A stretch of DNA of 64,000 nt from contig CM065809.1 in the NCBI GenBank assembly GCA_033398695.1, positions 88,331,644 through 88,395,643 on the forward strand, given 5' to 3'. A program made the position numbers and the translations under genes. The notes under the pieces were generated by a model. It ran no database searches. It saw only the letters and a list, made by a program, of their open reading frames with translations, and was not told where the DNA came from. Below are positions 1 through 11,135 of the stretch, piece by piece (position 1 is the stretch's first letter; each line of letters begins with the position of its first letter). This stretch comes from Orobanche coerulescens. Taxonomy: Eukaryota; Streptophyta; Magnoliopsida; Lamiales; Orobanchaceae.

Positions 1-480
1 AAATCCTCAAGTCGAAGGTTCACGAATACCTATCACAACCTTTCGATTCCGTCATTGATCCGGAGTGAAATCCATGTGACGAATCGAGGGTGAGTCGGTT
101 CGAGTACACTAATCCAATTAGCATACCTATAACGTGTGCTCCCACTAACCATTAGTGTTCGACAAGCACTCTCCATGTCAAAGAACACGTCATACAAGTC
201 TTCACATAAACTTAACGCCCAGTCAAGTTTCATCGACTTATGACGATTAAGTATTTGAGCTATAACCTTTCCAAGGCGACCCCCTTATCCAATAAGGAGT
301 GGAACGTTTGCTCTCAAATACACGGACTAGTTTCTATATGTTTATTTACGAGTTAGGAATGCCGGTAACTACCATAAATAAAGAAACATTCATTTGCCTT
401 ATATAAATGGTTTACATAATTACAAGTACAATGCCCTCTCTCAACAACCTCCGAGTGGCATTCGAGGCATACTCCTAACA
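1..480 (-). repeat. Element A 3' LTR (partial, 5' end only)
   Basis: The first 480 bp match the right part of the LTR at 6130-8058 almost base for base, ending CATACTCCTAACA (minus-strand start TGTTAGGAGTATG). The rest of this LTR lies left of the window. The sequence next to it, 481-491 on the minus strand, is the purine-rich AAGTGGGAGAT, the polypurine tract that primes plus-strand synthesis. Small deletions relative to the other LTR are visible, for example CCGGAGTG here against CGTCCCGAGTG near 7640. Confidence 0.93.
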
Positions 481-495
481 ATCTCCCACTTGCAC

Positions 496-1398
496 TCAAT
501 GCCACACACTATGGTATCTAATACCCATGTTCTCTAGATGACGCTCCAAGCTAGTCGAGAAAGTGGCTTGGTCGATGGATCGGCGACGTTGTCGGCCGAG
601 TCTACTCTGTGCAAGACAATGTATCCCTTGCGAACAAATTCTCTTACGAGATGATACTTCCTCTCAATATGTTTGGTGCTGTTGTGAAACCTCGGCTCCT
701 TGGCTGCGCTACTGACTCCGTCGTTGTCGCATGATCAATGGAATAGGCGGCTCGGACATGGTATCATTTGAAGTTCTCCCGAAACTTCTTAATCCGAACC
801 CTTCCTTGGAAGCCTCCGAGGTCGCTTGATACTCACCGACAGTGGAATAAGCGGTCGCGCTTTTTGCAGCACTACGCCAAGATCTGCTCCTCCATTAAGA
901 GTAAATATGTAGGCAGTGGACATCGAGTCGTCCTTCGGTCCTTGGAAGTCCGAATCGGTGAATCCCACCACATCCAAATCTCCACCGCCATACATAAGAA
1001 CCATATCTCTCGTTCTTCTCAAGTACTTGAGAACGTTCTTTCTGACGATCCAATGTTCCCTACAGGTTTGCACGAAACCTACTCACCACGCTTACGGCAT
1101 GCGCGATGTCAGTCTTGTACACAACATAGCATACATAAGGCTACCCACGGCCGAAGCATATGGTATATTACTCATTTCCTTGCGTTGTTCCTCACTTTGA
1201 GGACACATCTTCAAGGTGAGTTTTATTCCATGTTGCATCGGTAGGAACCCTCTTTTAGAATCATCCATCTTAAATCGCTTTAAGATCTTATCTATATAGA
1301 GGGCTTGGGAAAGGCCTATTGTTCTCTTCGCTCTATCCGGTAGAGCCGAATACCAAGAATATAGGTTGCTTCTCCCAATTCTTTCATGGAGAAATTAC
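496..1398 (-). pseudogene. Element A pol 3' part: end of RT and RNase H, frameshifted
   Basis: Minus-strand continuation of the copia polyprotein after the frame breaks at 1399. Readable pieces include the segment around 789-1073 (YLRRTRDMVLMYGGGDLD, then VVGFTDSDFQG), the start of copia RNase H with its first catalytic Asp. By comparison with E the frame ends at the TGA at 496-498, a few bases before the polypurine tract. At least three frame changes are needed to read across, so this is a pseudogene. It shows no independent start. Confidence 0.85.
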
Positions 1399-2826
1399 TC
1401 AAAGCCAAGCTTTTACGTAATCGAGCATTCCCACATCATTTCCTATTAGTAGAATATCATCCACATATAGTACTAAGAATGCGATCTTGCTCCCACTAAC
1501 CTTCTTGTATACACAAGGTTCCTCTTCATTTTGCACGAAGTCAAACTCTTTGACCGCCTCGTCAAAACGAAGGTTCCAACTACTGTGACGCTTGCTTGAT
1601 CCATAAATGGAATGAAGCTTGCACACTTTCTGAATATCGACTTCAGACACAAAGCCTTTAGGCTGCTCCATATAGATTTCCTCCTCGAGGAATCCATTAA
1701 GGAAAGCCGTCTTTACGTCCATTTGCCATATCTCATAATCGTGGTAGGCAGCTATAGCAAGCATCATGCGAATAGACTTGATCATGGCTACGGGCGAGAA
1801 GGTATCGTGGTAATCGATCCCTTCCTTATGGGTATAACCCTTTGCCACAAGCCTGGCCTTATAGGCGTCAACCTTGCCATCACCATCTGTCTTTCTCTTG
1901 TAGATCCACTTGTTCCCAATAGGCACTATGCCCTTGGGGCGGTCTACTAGAGTCCAGACTTGATTGACATGCATCGAGTCTATCTCAGCTTCCATAGCTT
2001 CACGCCATTTCGCGGAGTCTACATCCACCATCGCTTGGTCATAGGTCGTCGGGTCGGTCTCTTGGCTATCACTTGGAACCTCATGGAGACCCGGCTCCTC
2101 CAAGTGCACAAGCCCATACCTCTCGTAAATGAGACACCCTACTAGACCTACGAGGTGGTTGTACTTGTGTTTGAAAGTTCGGTTCAGTTTCTTGCACAGT
2201 GTCTCTCGAGGAGTTTCATTGTATTCTTCTAAAGAAATACTTCTACCCTCCGCCTTCTGAATGAACTCATCTTCCAGGAAGTGTGCTTGTAAAGCAACAA
2301 CGATCCTTCGATCTTCGGGCATGTAGAATAGATATCCCATCGTCCTGCACAGGAATCCTATGAAACGTCCCTTCGCAGACCTAGCTTCCAACTTTTCCAC
2401 CTTAGTCTTCTTGACATAGGCGGGACATCCCCAAATCCTAATGTGATTAAGACTTGGTTTCCTTCCTTCCCACATCTCATGTGGAGTTTTAGGAACGGAT
2501 TTGGAAGGACATCTGTTCAAGATATACGCGGCAGTCAGGAGTGCATACCCCCACAGGTAAATCGGCAAGTCAGTATAGCCCAGCATGGAACGGACCATGT
2601 TCAACAGGGTCCGGTTCCTTCTTTCTGACACACCATTTAACTGAGGAGTACCTGGAGGTGTTAGTTGTGAAACTATTCCATGTTCCTTAAGGAACTCGTC
2701 AAACTCCGTACTCATATACTCGCCACCTCGGTCCGACCGAAGTGCTTTGATATGATTACCAGTTTGTTTCTCGACTAGGGCCTTGAATTCCTGGAATTTC
2801 TCAAAGGCCTCGGATTTATGTTTCAT
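1399..2826 (-). pseudogene. Element A integrase core and reverse transcriptase
   Basis: Longest open stretch of A (475 codons). It starts inside the integrase core: SDRGGEYMSTEF holds the second catalytic Asp and VSERRNRTLLNM the Glu. A copia-type integrase C-terminus follows, then RT with [31 protein letters not shown] and, near the end, the intact catalytic box LYVDDILLIGND. The first integrase Asp (HTDVCG in E) lies upstream in a disrupted stretch. The middle (RTFKHKYNHLVGLVG) matches E only after frame changes, so the apparent single ORF joins two frames. RT and integrase copy element RNA and insert the cDNA; here they are a broken relic. Confidence 0.9.
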
Positions 2827-3540
2827 TAAGTATACATAACCATACCTAGTATGATCATCTGTAAACGTAATGAAATATTGATATCCGTCACGTGCTGCTT
2901 CTAAAGCACCACATACGTCGGTATGGATTAATCCAGATTATCGGCTCTTTCAAAAGTCCTGTGAAGGGGACTTAGTCATTTTGCCTTTAAGTCAAGATTC
3001 ACAAGTAAGAAAGGGATCCGATCCCAATGGAACCATAAGTCCATCTTTTCCATCTTGTAAACCTTGGTCCGACCAACATGACCAAGTCTAAGATGCCATT
3101 TCAAAACTTGATTGGTTTCATCCCTACCACGTTTTCTAGTCATAGTATTCACAACTACTTTGTTCTTGAGATTTAGATGATACAATCCATTCAACAATGT
3201 AGCAAGACCCACTAGTTTATTTCTAAAATAAATTTTGCAGAACCATCACCAATGAAAATGAAAAGCCTTTTCGGTCCATGACCGGAATGGATACAATGTT
3301 TTGTGCCCTTTGGGCAAAACAAGTACATCTTCTAAAGTCAAAACAAAGCCGGATTCTAAACCCAAAAGAAGTGATCCTATGTGGTCGCCTCGACACTATG
3401 CCCGCTTCCGACCGTGATCATAACTTCTCGGCTCAAGCTTCCTACTTTGTTCCAGATCCGATTCACGGTACAAATATGAGAACTAGCACGAGAATCCAAG
3501 ATCCAGAAGTAGAAAATACGAAGAGAACAATTTGTTTCCA
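2827..3540 (-). pseudogene. Element A protease and GAG-pre-integrase region
   Basis: Minus strand between gag and the integrase core. The segment 2976-3212 reads KWHLRLGHVGRTKVYKMEK, the His-His half of the HHCC zinc-binding pre-integrase domain; the Cys-Cys half (CESCLKGK in E) is frameshifted here. Upstream, around 3490-3520, the bases of the aspartic protease motif DSGASSHIC are recognisable by comparison with E but are interrupted. Non-functional. Confidence 0.8.
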
Positions 3541-3550
3541 AAACTAAAAG

Positions 3551-4364
3551 TTACGTGCACTGAATTGCCATGAAGAATCGGACAGTCTCTAGCCCGGTGG
3601 CCCACTCACCGCACTTGAGACAAGTATCCTTTTCTTCTTGTTCTTGGAACCATCGGGGCCTTGCCCTTACCCTTAAGGTCCTTAGCTTGTGGTCCAGTTT
3701 GCTTCTTGGTCCTTTTCTTCTTGTTCTTAGACCTCCGAGGTCCGAAGAAATCACAAGAGCAGACTCCTTCATCCGCGAGTCTTCATCCGAGACCGAGCGG
3801 TCACAAGTTGTGCATTAGCCGGCTAAGTTACATGCAATCTCATTGCGTTGAAGTTCATAACAAGCTGTGAGAAGGAATCGGAGAGAGGCTGTAGGATAAG
3901 GTCGGTTTGGAGAGAAGTATCCATTTTAAAATCAAGAGCCTCCAATCTCTCGATCATGGATATCATTTTGAGGACGTGTTCCCAACCTTCTCACCTTCCT
4001 TCATCCTTGCACCGAACAGCTTGCTTGGATATCTCATATCTAGCGATTCACTGTGCTCACCATAAAGCTCGGTTAAGTGAGATAGAATCGCCAGCGAAGT
4101 CATTTTCTCATGAGCTCTCTGAAGCTCATTAGACATGGAAGCCATCATATAAGCACGGACTTTCACGTCATCCTTAACCCACTTTTCGTGGTTTTCAATC
4201 TCTTCTGATTGGCTCGAGTCCGCATAGGAGGCGGAATGTCCGTCTCCAAGACGTATCCCGGTGCCTCTATACCGAGGACAATCATCGACATGGAGCCAAT
4301 CCACAAAGTTAGGTCCCATTAAGGTGTTCTTTTCGAGTAGAATTGCGAGTGGATTCATTGTCAT
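3551..4364 (-). pseudogene. Element A gag
   Basis: Copia gag (capsid and nucleocapsid) on the minus strand, starting at the ATG at 4364 (MTMNPLAILLEKNTLMGPNF), the same start as E gag. The reading frame is lost after WL and regained at EEIENHEKWVKDDVKVRAYM; a second break follows GEKVGN. The C-terminal CCHC knuckle, CLKCGELGHWARDC in E, survives only as CLKCGEWATGLE because of a short deletion. Gag would package element RNA into virus-like particles in the cytoplasm. Confidence 0.88.
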
Positions 4365-6116
4365 ATTGAGATTTGTGCATTAAGTATAACAGATTAATTA
4401 GTGACTCATTCAATTATGTTCTGAGTATGGAATTTAAGGTCTTTTCTATTCTTGTTACCCAGCTCCCACTATTTTTATCGGAATAACACACTCCCATGTG
4501 AAATCCGGAAGTATCGTCGCTCTACTTCATAGTGGTGATCGAGTTCTTTATAAATCTTAATAGAGGGCAACCGAACAGTGTTCTAGTCTATTAATTTTCA
4601 TAAAGTGGTGTCCAACACCAACCCATCTAATGGATGATTCGATCTTCTTTTTCCCCTTGTTCACTCCCCTCAACCTATACGGTTTCTATGGTTCGTGAAC
4701 AAGTTAAGTTTATACCATCGACGCAAATCAGTTTCACAATTGAATCTTATCCGGCAACCTATCAGGTTTCTAGGGATAAAATTTGCTCCAACCGAAGGCA
4801 TCCAATGCGCTCCGGTAATTTATCCGTCCTCCCCGAACGACTACCCCGATAACTCGGAAGCATAGCACATCCGGTTTGGATTTCAATTTCCCGAAAACTC
4901 GATGGAGGGAAGGAAAACCTTGAAACCTTATAAACTTAATAATTTATAGTGGGAGAATTTTCGCGATTAACGTTACACTTTGCACATTAATCATATTAGC
5001 GCGTTTGAGGCATTCATACAATATGAAAAAACCATTCACAACCTAGTTGCTACCAACATGTGGTTCATGGACCGTTCCTAGAAAACAAAAACTTCGTAAT
5101 CTAATTACAAGTATTCGTCTTGAATCTTCGTCTTCTCGAAATGGATCTTCCTCCGGTCTTCGTCATTACATAAAATTTTTACATCGAAAATTGCATCCTA
5201 GATACAAACATTTCTAGTAAAATAAATAGGCTCAAAACGGCCTTTACAACCCAATCGAATAAAACGAACGATTCAAATCTAAGTCCACGAACCACATCCC
5301 CATTCAAAAAGCATTCATCCAATAAATACTATATAAATGGAAAGCGTAGAGATACATTGATCCAATCAACAATACGAACCGATCCAATCGATTCACACAA
5401 TCGGTAATTTGATAACGTTCAAAATAATTCGGTCGACCATAAATATTCCAATTAATCAAATTTCCCTTATAAAATGAAATACCATAAATCATTTTAATCA
5501 TATTAAATCCAATTTAACATGAGAGATTAATTTTCAAGAATACACGTAAAATCGAGTGGGGTGAAAACGGCCAAGATGACCGAGTCACCTCGGCGACTTA
5601 CCGATCACGCCGCTTGGCCGAGTCACGCTCGGAAGAATACGGCCAGACACGACCGAGTCCCTGACACGGCCGTCGCCTGGCGATGACTTGGTAGATCGGA
5701 CACGGCCGTGTCATCCAGACACGGTCGAGTCACCTTCGGCCAGACATGCCCGTGTCTCGACACGGTCGGGTCTCCAGGCGTGGTCCGCCATCGCTGACAC
5801 GACCGTGTCACCCAGGACACGGTCGAGTCATTCTCGGCCAAAATACCCTTTTTGTCCAAAAAGTCGTCCGACGACGATTCGGGGCTAGATTTTCGACCGG
5901 ATATCCAATATCAATATTATACGACTTTCATATCTTCAATATAAATCATATTTCCCAGAAATTTTAAGATTTATATTTAGACATAAACTTACGAAAAATA
6001 CAATTATTACGAACGAAAAACATATACCACGATTATGACTAAAATGATTCCAAATCATTCACCATCTAATCGAGCATTCCAAATGCCAATATCGTATATA
6101 CGATCGCAAGACCTAC
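4365..6116 (-). other. Element A 5' leader (between primer site and gag)
   Basis: About 1.75 kb of non-coding sequence on the minus strand, aligned along most of its length with the leader of E (19929-21510). No ORF in it resembles a known protein. Most is AT-rich; the exception is a GC-rich block at 5570-5850 described separately. A long leader is usual for this group of elements and would carry packaging and dimerisation signals, though none can be pinpointed here. Confidence 0.8.
5570..5850 (-). repeat. Palindrome array in element A leader (GACACGGCCGTGTC type)
   Basis: Within about 280 bp the half-site GACACGG and its complement CCGTGTC recur about ten times, several joined as near-perfect palindromes: GACACGGCCGTGTC near 5700, GACACGACCGTGTC near 5797, and degenerate partners such as GACACGGTCGAGTC. 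Several spacers contain CTCGGCCAA or TGGCCGA. The GC content is far above that of the flanks. Unlike the arrays of C, D, J and the LTRs of K, this one is in the transcribed leader, not in the LTR. The sister element E has a different GC-rich block here. Confidence 0.85.
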
Positions 6117-6128
6117 GCTCCGATACCA
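6117..6128 (-). promoter_or_regulatory. Element A primer binding site
   Basis: The minus strand reads TGGTATCGGAGC one base after the LTR end CCCAACA. It differs at one position from the complement of the plant initiator-Met tRNA 3' end (TGGTATCAGAGC), the usual minus-strand primer of copia elements. The same variant occurs in E. Confidence 0.93.
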
Positions 6129-6129
6129 C

Positions 6130-8058
6130 TGTTGGGATTCGGTGCCTAAAACGAAGGCCCAGTGAAGCGGTAAAACAAAAATTAATTCGATCCAATCCCT
6201 ACGAGGATCGATCGAGCTACGATATACGAATATATAAACGAAAAGCAAGAGTCGTAAGAAACTAACCCTCGAAGTCCGTTGATTAAATGGTAACCTTCTC
6301 TTGAGCTATTCCCAAGCTCTTGAACGATCCAACGCCGAAAGTACCGCGTCTCTACTTGCCACGCGCCGAGAAACGACCGAACGACGATCACCTTGCTATC
6401 CTCCGAGGATACGGCTAGAGCTAAGTGATGAAGCTTCCAATATGAGATTATCACACTCTAAGTGTATAACTCACAACTCTCATTAATACTCTTGAATTTT
6501 CTCTAAGAAAACCAAGAGGAAAGTGAAGAAGAAGAAGACTATTTTGAGAAGAACTTTTCTCTCTCTTTAACTCTCTTACATCTCACGTATGAAATGCACA
6601 AATGAATACATGTGAGAGTTTGGTCTTCTTCTCATTCTTTATACACATTATAACCACCAACAACTCATCTCACATGAGATGTCTTCCCCACAAGTCACTA
6701 TCATCCATTATAAAATGGAAACCAAAGACCAAAGGGAAGGTTGGTGGAAGGGGGCGGCTATCAAGAAGAAATCGGACAAGTTCGGTGCTTTGGACTCTAG
6801 CGAGTCCAAACAGATAAACTCCGATTCCGTTCCGATGTATTTATATCGATCAATTAATACAATTAAATAATCATATCAATTACATAATAACATAATTAAT
6901 TTCTCCAAGAAAAAATTATATCAATTAATTTAATTAATCACCCGGTGATATAGTTAATTCATTAAGCCGTTAGTCAATTTGTCCGATATATCGATTTACA
7001 TATCCCATGTCCCAAATTAGATATCCAATATCTAATATTCATAATGAGAGAATTAGCTTAATTCATTCCGTCAATCCTAATGCGCGACTCGGTAGGTCCG
7101 TCTCGATCAAGAATGGGAGGAACCAAAGAGTAGTAGCACCACCTAGCCACTGGTGGCCTACACTGCACCCAACCGAGAACGAATGATTGGGATCATTCAA
7201 GAACCATTCTGTCGTGAATACCAAGATACGTATAAACCCTTCTTTCAAATGTCCCGATCAAGTTATAGGGTCACGGTCACCAAACCTTATCTCGTACTTG
7301 ACGCTATGCATGCGTTAATGCAAATCGAGATCATCGAAATCGTGTATCTAATACAACTAGCTCCAATGCTTTGGCCAAAGACTTATGATCTCATCCGCCA
7401 ATAACCGCATAGGACATATAACCCGCTCACTAACGGAGAAAGAATTCTATCTTGGTATTCGTAGACTCGCTACTTGCCCGTTAAGATGCACGCCGAGGTT
7501 GACCCCCGCCTTCCGGTAAGGTGGTCGAACTACTCTAATGAAAATCTTGACGTCACAAGCACATCCCTACTAAATCCTCAAGTCGAAGGTTCACGAATAC
7601 CTATCACAACCTTTCGATTCCGTCATTGATCGTCCCGAGTGAAATCCATGTGACGAATCGAGGGTGAGTCGGTTCGAGTACACTAATCCAATTAGCATAC
7701 CTATAACGTGTGCTCCCACTAACCATTAGTGTTCGATGTGCACTCTCCATGTCAAAGAACACGTCATACAAGTCTTCACATAAACTTAACGCCTACCAAG
7801 TTTCATCGACTTGCGAACGATTAAGTATTTGAGCTATAACCTTTCCAGTGCCGACCCCCTTATCCAATAAGGAGTGGAACGTTTTGCTCTCAAATACACG
7901 GACTAGTTTCTATATGTTTATTTACGAGTTAGGAATGCCAGTAACTACCAGTAAATAAAGAAACATTCATTTGCCTTATATAAATGGTTTACATAATTAC
8001 AAGTACAATGCCCTCTCTCAACAACCTCTGAGTGGCATTCGAGGGCATACTCCTAACA
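6130..8058 (-). repeat. Element A 5' LTR
   Basis: 1929-bp LTR, minus-strand limits TGTTAGGAG...CCCAACA. It pairs with 1-480 and is homologous to both LTRs of E. It contains an AT-rich central part with repeated GATATCCAATATCTAAT-like stretches (about 6900-7060). The small ORFs inside it show no protein similarity I recognise and are not supported as genes. Confidence 0.93.
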
Positions 8059-8608
8059 AGTGATTATTCCCCAGGTTCCGGCCCGCACCGCGGCCTCTCC
8101 CCGTGCATCCCCTGACAGCTCTCTCCATACTGAAGTAGGAAGGTCGCATGATAATCATAGATCTCGTATGAGTACCGCATTATGATTTACGTCATGAAAT
8201 GATGAAAATGAGCATATGCGCTCTAACACAGTGATTACATGAATGATTAACTGAGGTGACATGATTATCTGATGAAATTTTTGAAATGAGTATCTTGAAC
8301 AAGTTAACAAGATTAATGATATGATCTTCCAGATCAACAACTGAGTAATGAGATGAATTGAGTGATTAATGAGTTAATATGATCAACATGATTAAAATGA
8401 AAATGATGTTTGAGGATTGTTAACTAGTGAATTATGAATGAATGATTATTGCCAGAAATTATACCATGACATTAGAAATCTTACAGTTCTTGGTCTGATT
8501 GGCTCGGCATTTGCACAGGTCACACGTGATGCGAAAGTCCAATGATACTAGTCCGATGACGATGATTTCAAATGAGACATGACTCGGAAGGTAGTATTCA
8601 AAACCACA
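8059..8608 (-). other. Element B leader fragment
   Basis: Non-coding stretch between element A and the B primer site. No ORF in it resembles gag. It contains many ATGA/TGAA repeats (AATGATGAAAATGAG and similar) typical of the AT-rich leader of these elements. Nothing else can be assigned. Confidence 0.6.
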
Positions 8609-8619
8609 CGCCGATACCA
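8609..8619 (-). promoter_or_regulatory. Element B primer binding site
   Basis: Minus strand TGGTATCGGCG, four bases after the LTR end GGTGTTACA. It matches the first seven bases of the Met-tRNA primer site TGGTATCAGAG and nine of its eleven positions. D has the perfect version in the same position relative to a related LTR. Confidence 0.75.
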
Positions 8620-8623
8620 ACTC

Positions 8624-11012
8624 TGTAACACCCCAAACTAGGCGGATATTACAGTGCCGTGGACCCCCAACTGGGACCCACTAGGCGAATGAAAATGAAT
8701 GAATTACACAGAGTAAATGTAGTACCGAACCACATTACAACAATAATTACTCCGATGAGGAGTTTCATACAACACACCCAGGATAATACAGAATACATGT
8801 ATATTTATATGGAGATAAAATATACAACACTGAGTGAAATGAGTATTCAAACGGAATGTCTGCAGCGGAATAAATGAAGGAAACATAAATGACTGAAAAG
8901 ACTGGGCCCCCCTTCTAGTATCACTGGGACTCCTCGCCGTCAACATGCTATTCCCGTGTTTTTGCCTTGTCATGGCCTGAAAACAAAATCCCCAAACGGG
9001 GTCAGTTACACAGAACAACAATCCTCAAGAGTTGAAAATACACAATCATGAGTTATATTTAGTTATGAAATATCCTGTCGAAACATACGCAATCAAACAT
9101 GCTATATGAATCAACTAACAGTACGGCTCAAAGGAATAGCGCCACACTACGTTCGGGATGGAAATGTGTCCGTGCACAAGCCACCAACGAGTATCGATTG
9201 AATACACGTGTGGTCTTGTACCTAATCAGTCTCACGAAGCCATCAACTCGTGTGCACAGTCCAATGTGAGGCCACCAACCAACACACGACTTAAATGTGC
9301 CTGACATGAAAATCCTACACATACCAACCGGCACGCCAGTATGACCCAGAATGCCACGATATAACAAAACTGACAGCAAAAATGAATAATGACTCACCAA
9401 GATGAAATGATGGTGAAATGAATGACAGCTCAATGAAATGATTGGAACCGTCGTTCCTCGTGAATGAAGCAATTAAGTGACAATTACAAGTTTTGAAATG
9501 GTTAGTACCTTATGAATGAATTATGATTATGAATGAACAACAACGAAAGGAATGAATATCCTTTTAACTGAGTAAGAATTAACTTACACAACACCGGTGG
9601 CAATTATCTTTCCACGAACAACGTCCTAATTGAGATATCGGTCGCTCGGACAACCTTGAATAATACAATTACCAACAATCCGTTCAATATACGAATCAAA
9701 CACGAATATAACGAACTCAAAACGTCGATACGATTAAACCAAGCTCATTGGGGCATTATATCGAACACTTTGTGGCCAAACTTCGATTGTTTAAAACCAA
9801 ACCTCAATAATACCAACATCAAATCCCAAAGAAGTGTTTCAAACCAACAAAACATCTTCAATACAATCAATAATCCATCAAGAATATCCAAAATCATGAT
9901 TTCAACAACAATTAATCGAAAACCCCCAAATCCAACACAATATTCAAAGTGTTCTTGAATAATCCTCCACTAATCCAATGAATAATCAAACATGTTCATA
10001 ATCATGCGTATATCACTTCATACAACATGATCTTAACATCCAAAACATCATATCTAAAAACAAAATCGAAATCCAAGAGGTTTGATGAATATTACCTTTG
10101 AAGATACAAGTACTTTAATCCGATGAAATCGCGTTAGTTCCACAATCCGAGCTTCACAACCGAATGAAAATGATGAAAGATGAATACTCAAGTGATTGAT
10201 GATGAAGATTCTCTCCCACAAACACTCTCTCTCGGACCAAAGTGAAGAAATAGAAAAAAATGAGTTGTTCCACGCAAAAATCACAAATTATAGTGCTGAC
10301 TGCACTGTGTGCCGCGGCCCGGCTGAAGTGTGCCGCGGCACAGGGCCAAAATTTCCCCCAGTGATCGGCAGTGTGCCGCGGCCCGGACGAATGTGCCGCG
10401 GCAGTGACTCGGCAGTGTGCCGCGGACCTGTCGGCATGAGCCGCGGCTCACAGTACAGACGGGTCGGCCAGAACAATTGCAACACGAGTGTGCCGCGGCC
10501 CGGACGGCATGTGCCGCGGCTCACGGTACAGGCTACTCGGCCAAAAATTGGAAAATGTGTGTGCCGCGACGCACACTCCTTGTGACGCGGCCCACACCCC
10601 CCATTGGGTCCTAAAATGAAGAAAAATGACAAGGGAAGGGAAAGAAGCAATAGGAATCAATATTTGGGAAACAATAACACGAAATGGAAGTGCGAAAACC
10701 CCAAAACGGTGGTTCCAAGCAATGATTACAAGGGTTCTTCCACAAAAACACGATTTGAACAATGAAGAGATTTGAAATGACATGAATTCCAACGTCAACA
10801 TCGACTAATGAATCAATTACAACAATCAAGATAATACTTTTGTCTCGATCCCCGAATAAGGTAGATACACTGAACAATATCGATAGACAACTCGAAGTTA
10901 TTCCGAATGGTGAACACGGATGAAAGATTATTAACAAGTGAAAAATTACATAGTGACAATTACCAAATGAAATTACTGAATGTTAAAGACTGAATTACAA
11001 TCGGGTATTACA
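8624..11012 (-). repeat. Element B 5' LTR
   Basis: 2389-bp LTR with plus-strand ends TGTAACACC...CGGGTATTACA. It aligns with the LTR of C (59463-62099) over its left two thirds and again at the extreme right end, including a block at about 9165-9340 (GTGTCCGTGCACAAGCC, CACGTGTGGTCTTG) also present in D. Between about 10255 and 10835 the two LTRs do not align: B holds a CCGCGG palindrome array and C holds an ACGGCCGT array. Confidence 0.9.
10309..10590 (-). repeat. Palindrome array in B LTR (GTGCCGCGGCAC type)
   Basis: Eight exact GCCGCGG cores in about 280 bp, mostly as GTGCCGCGGC with either CAC or CCG to the right, plus GAGCCGCGGCTC near 10438 and decayed copies near 10562. Spacers are about 15-50 bp and include CTCGGCCAAAA and CAGGGCCAAAA. 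Read on the minus strand the array lies in the LTR upstream half. A clear TATA box is not visible next to it; CACTATAATTTG near 10290 is a weak candidate. Confidence 0.9.
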
Positions 11013-11116
11013 ATCACCACCTCACCGTGTTTGGGAACCTCAAGATCCTCCCAAAGCTCTCTCTATCGACTGAAGGGGAAAGAATAGACTAAATAAATCT
11101 CAAAACCCGTCTGTCC

Positions 11117-11126
11117 CCTTATATAA
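11117..11126 (-). promoter_or_regulatory. TATA-like box in D 3' LTR
   Basis: The minus strand reads TTATATAAGG, a good plant TATA match, immediately downstream (in element direction) of the TAGCGTGCGCTA array. The D 5' LTR has the same box at 40441-40450. The transcription start would be expected about 30 bp further along the minus strand; no direct evidence is available. Confidence 0.6.
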
Positions 11127-11135
11127 TAAACATTA

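Larger units (their letters stand above)
1..8058 (-). mobile_element. Element A: Ty1-copia LTR retrotransposon, degenerate
   Basis: A minus-strand copia element. Its 5' LTR (6130-8058) ends in TGTTAGGAG..., is followed by a Met-tRNA primer site, a long leader, gag, then protease-integrase-RT-RNase H (the copia order), a polypurine tract and the start of the 3' LTR, which is cut by the window edge. Both LTR ends carry the TG...CA signature. Internal genes match those of element E (12074-36539) closely, so A and E are one family. The coding region has several frameshifts and is not functional as read. It is inserted in element B; the right flank starts AGTGA at 8059, and the left target duplicate lies outside the window. 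Confidence 0.95.
8059..11012 (-). mobile_element. Element B: Tekay/Del-like element, 5' LTR and start of leader
   Basis: Only the 5' end of this minus-strand element is in the window: LTR 8624-11012, primer site, and 565 bp of leader (8059-8623) up to the point where A was inserted. Its LTR begins TGTAACACCCCAAACTAGG on the plus strand, like that of C (59463), whose internal region encodes a chromovirus integrase with chromodomain. So B is assigned to the same chromovirus group by LTR similarity, not by its own coding sequence. It is inserted in the 3' LTR of D, after which D sequence resumes with ATCACCACC at 11013. Confidence 0.85.

Noticed and set aside
768..1244. 158-codon plus-strand ORF over the A RNase H region, and similar antisense ORFs over A, G, J and C pol
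   Set aside because: They are shadows of copia or gypsy pol on the opposite strand and show no protein family.
10309..10590. Palindrome arrays as a CRISPR array
   Set aside because: Repeat units are 12 bp with irregular spacers, no constant repeat length, no cas genes, and the context is a plant retrotransposon LTR.
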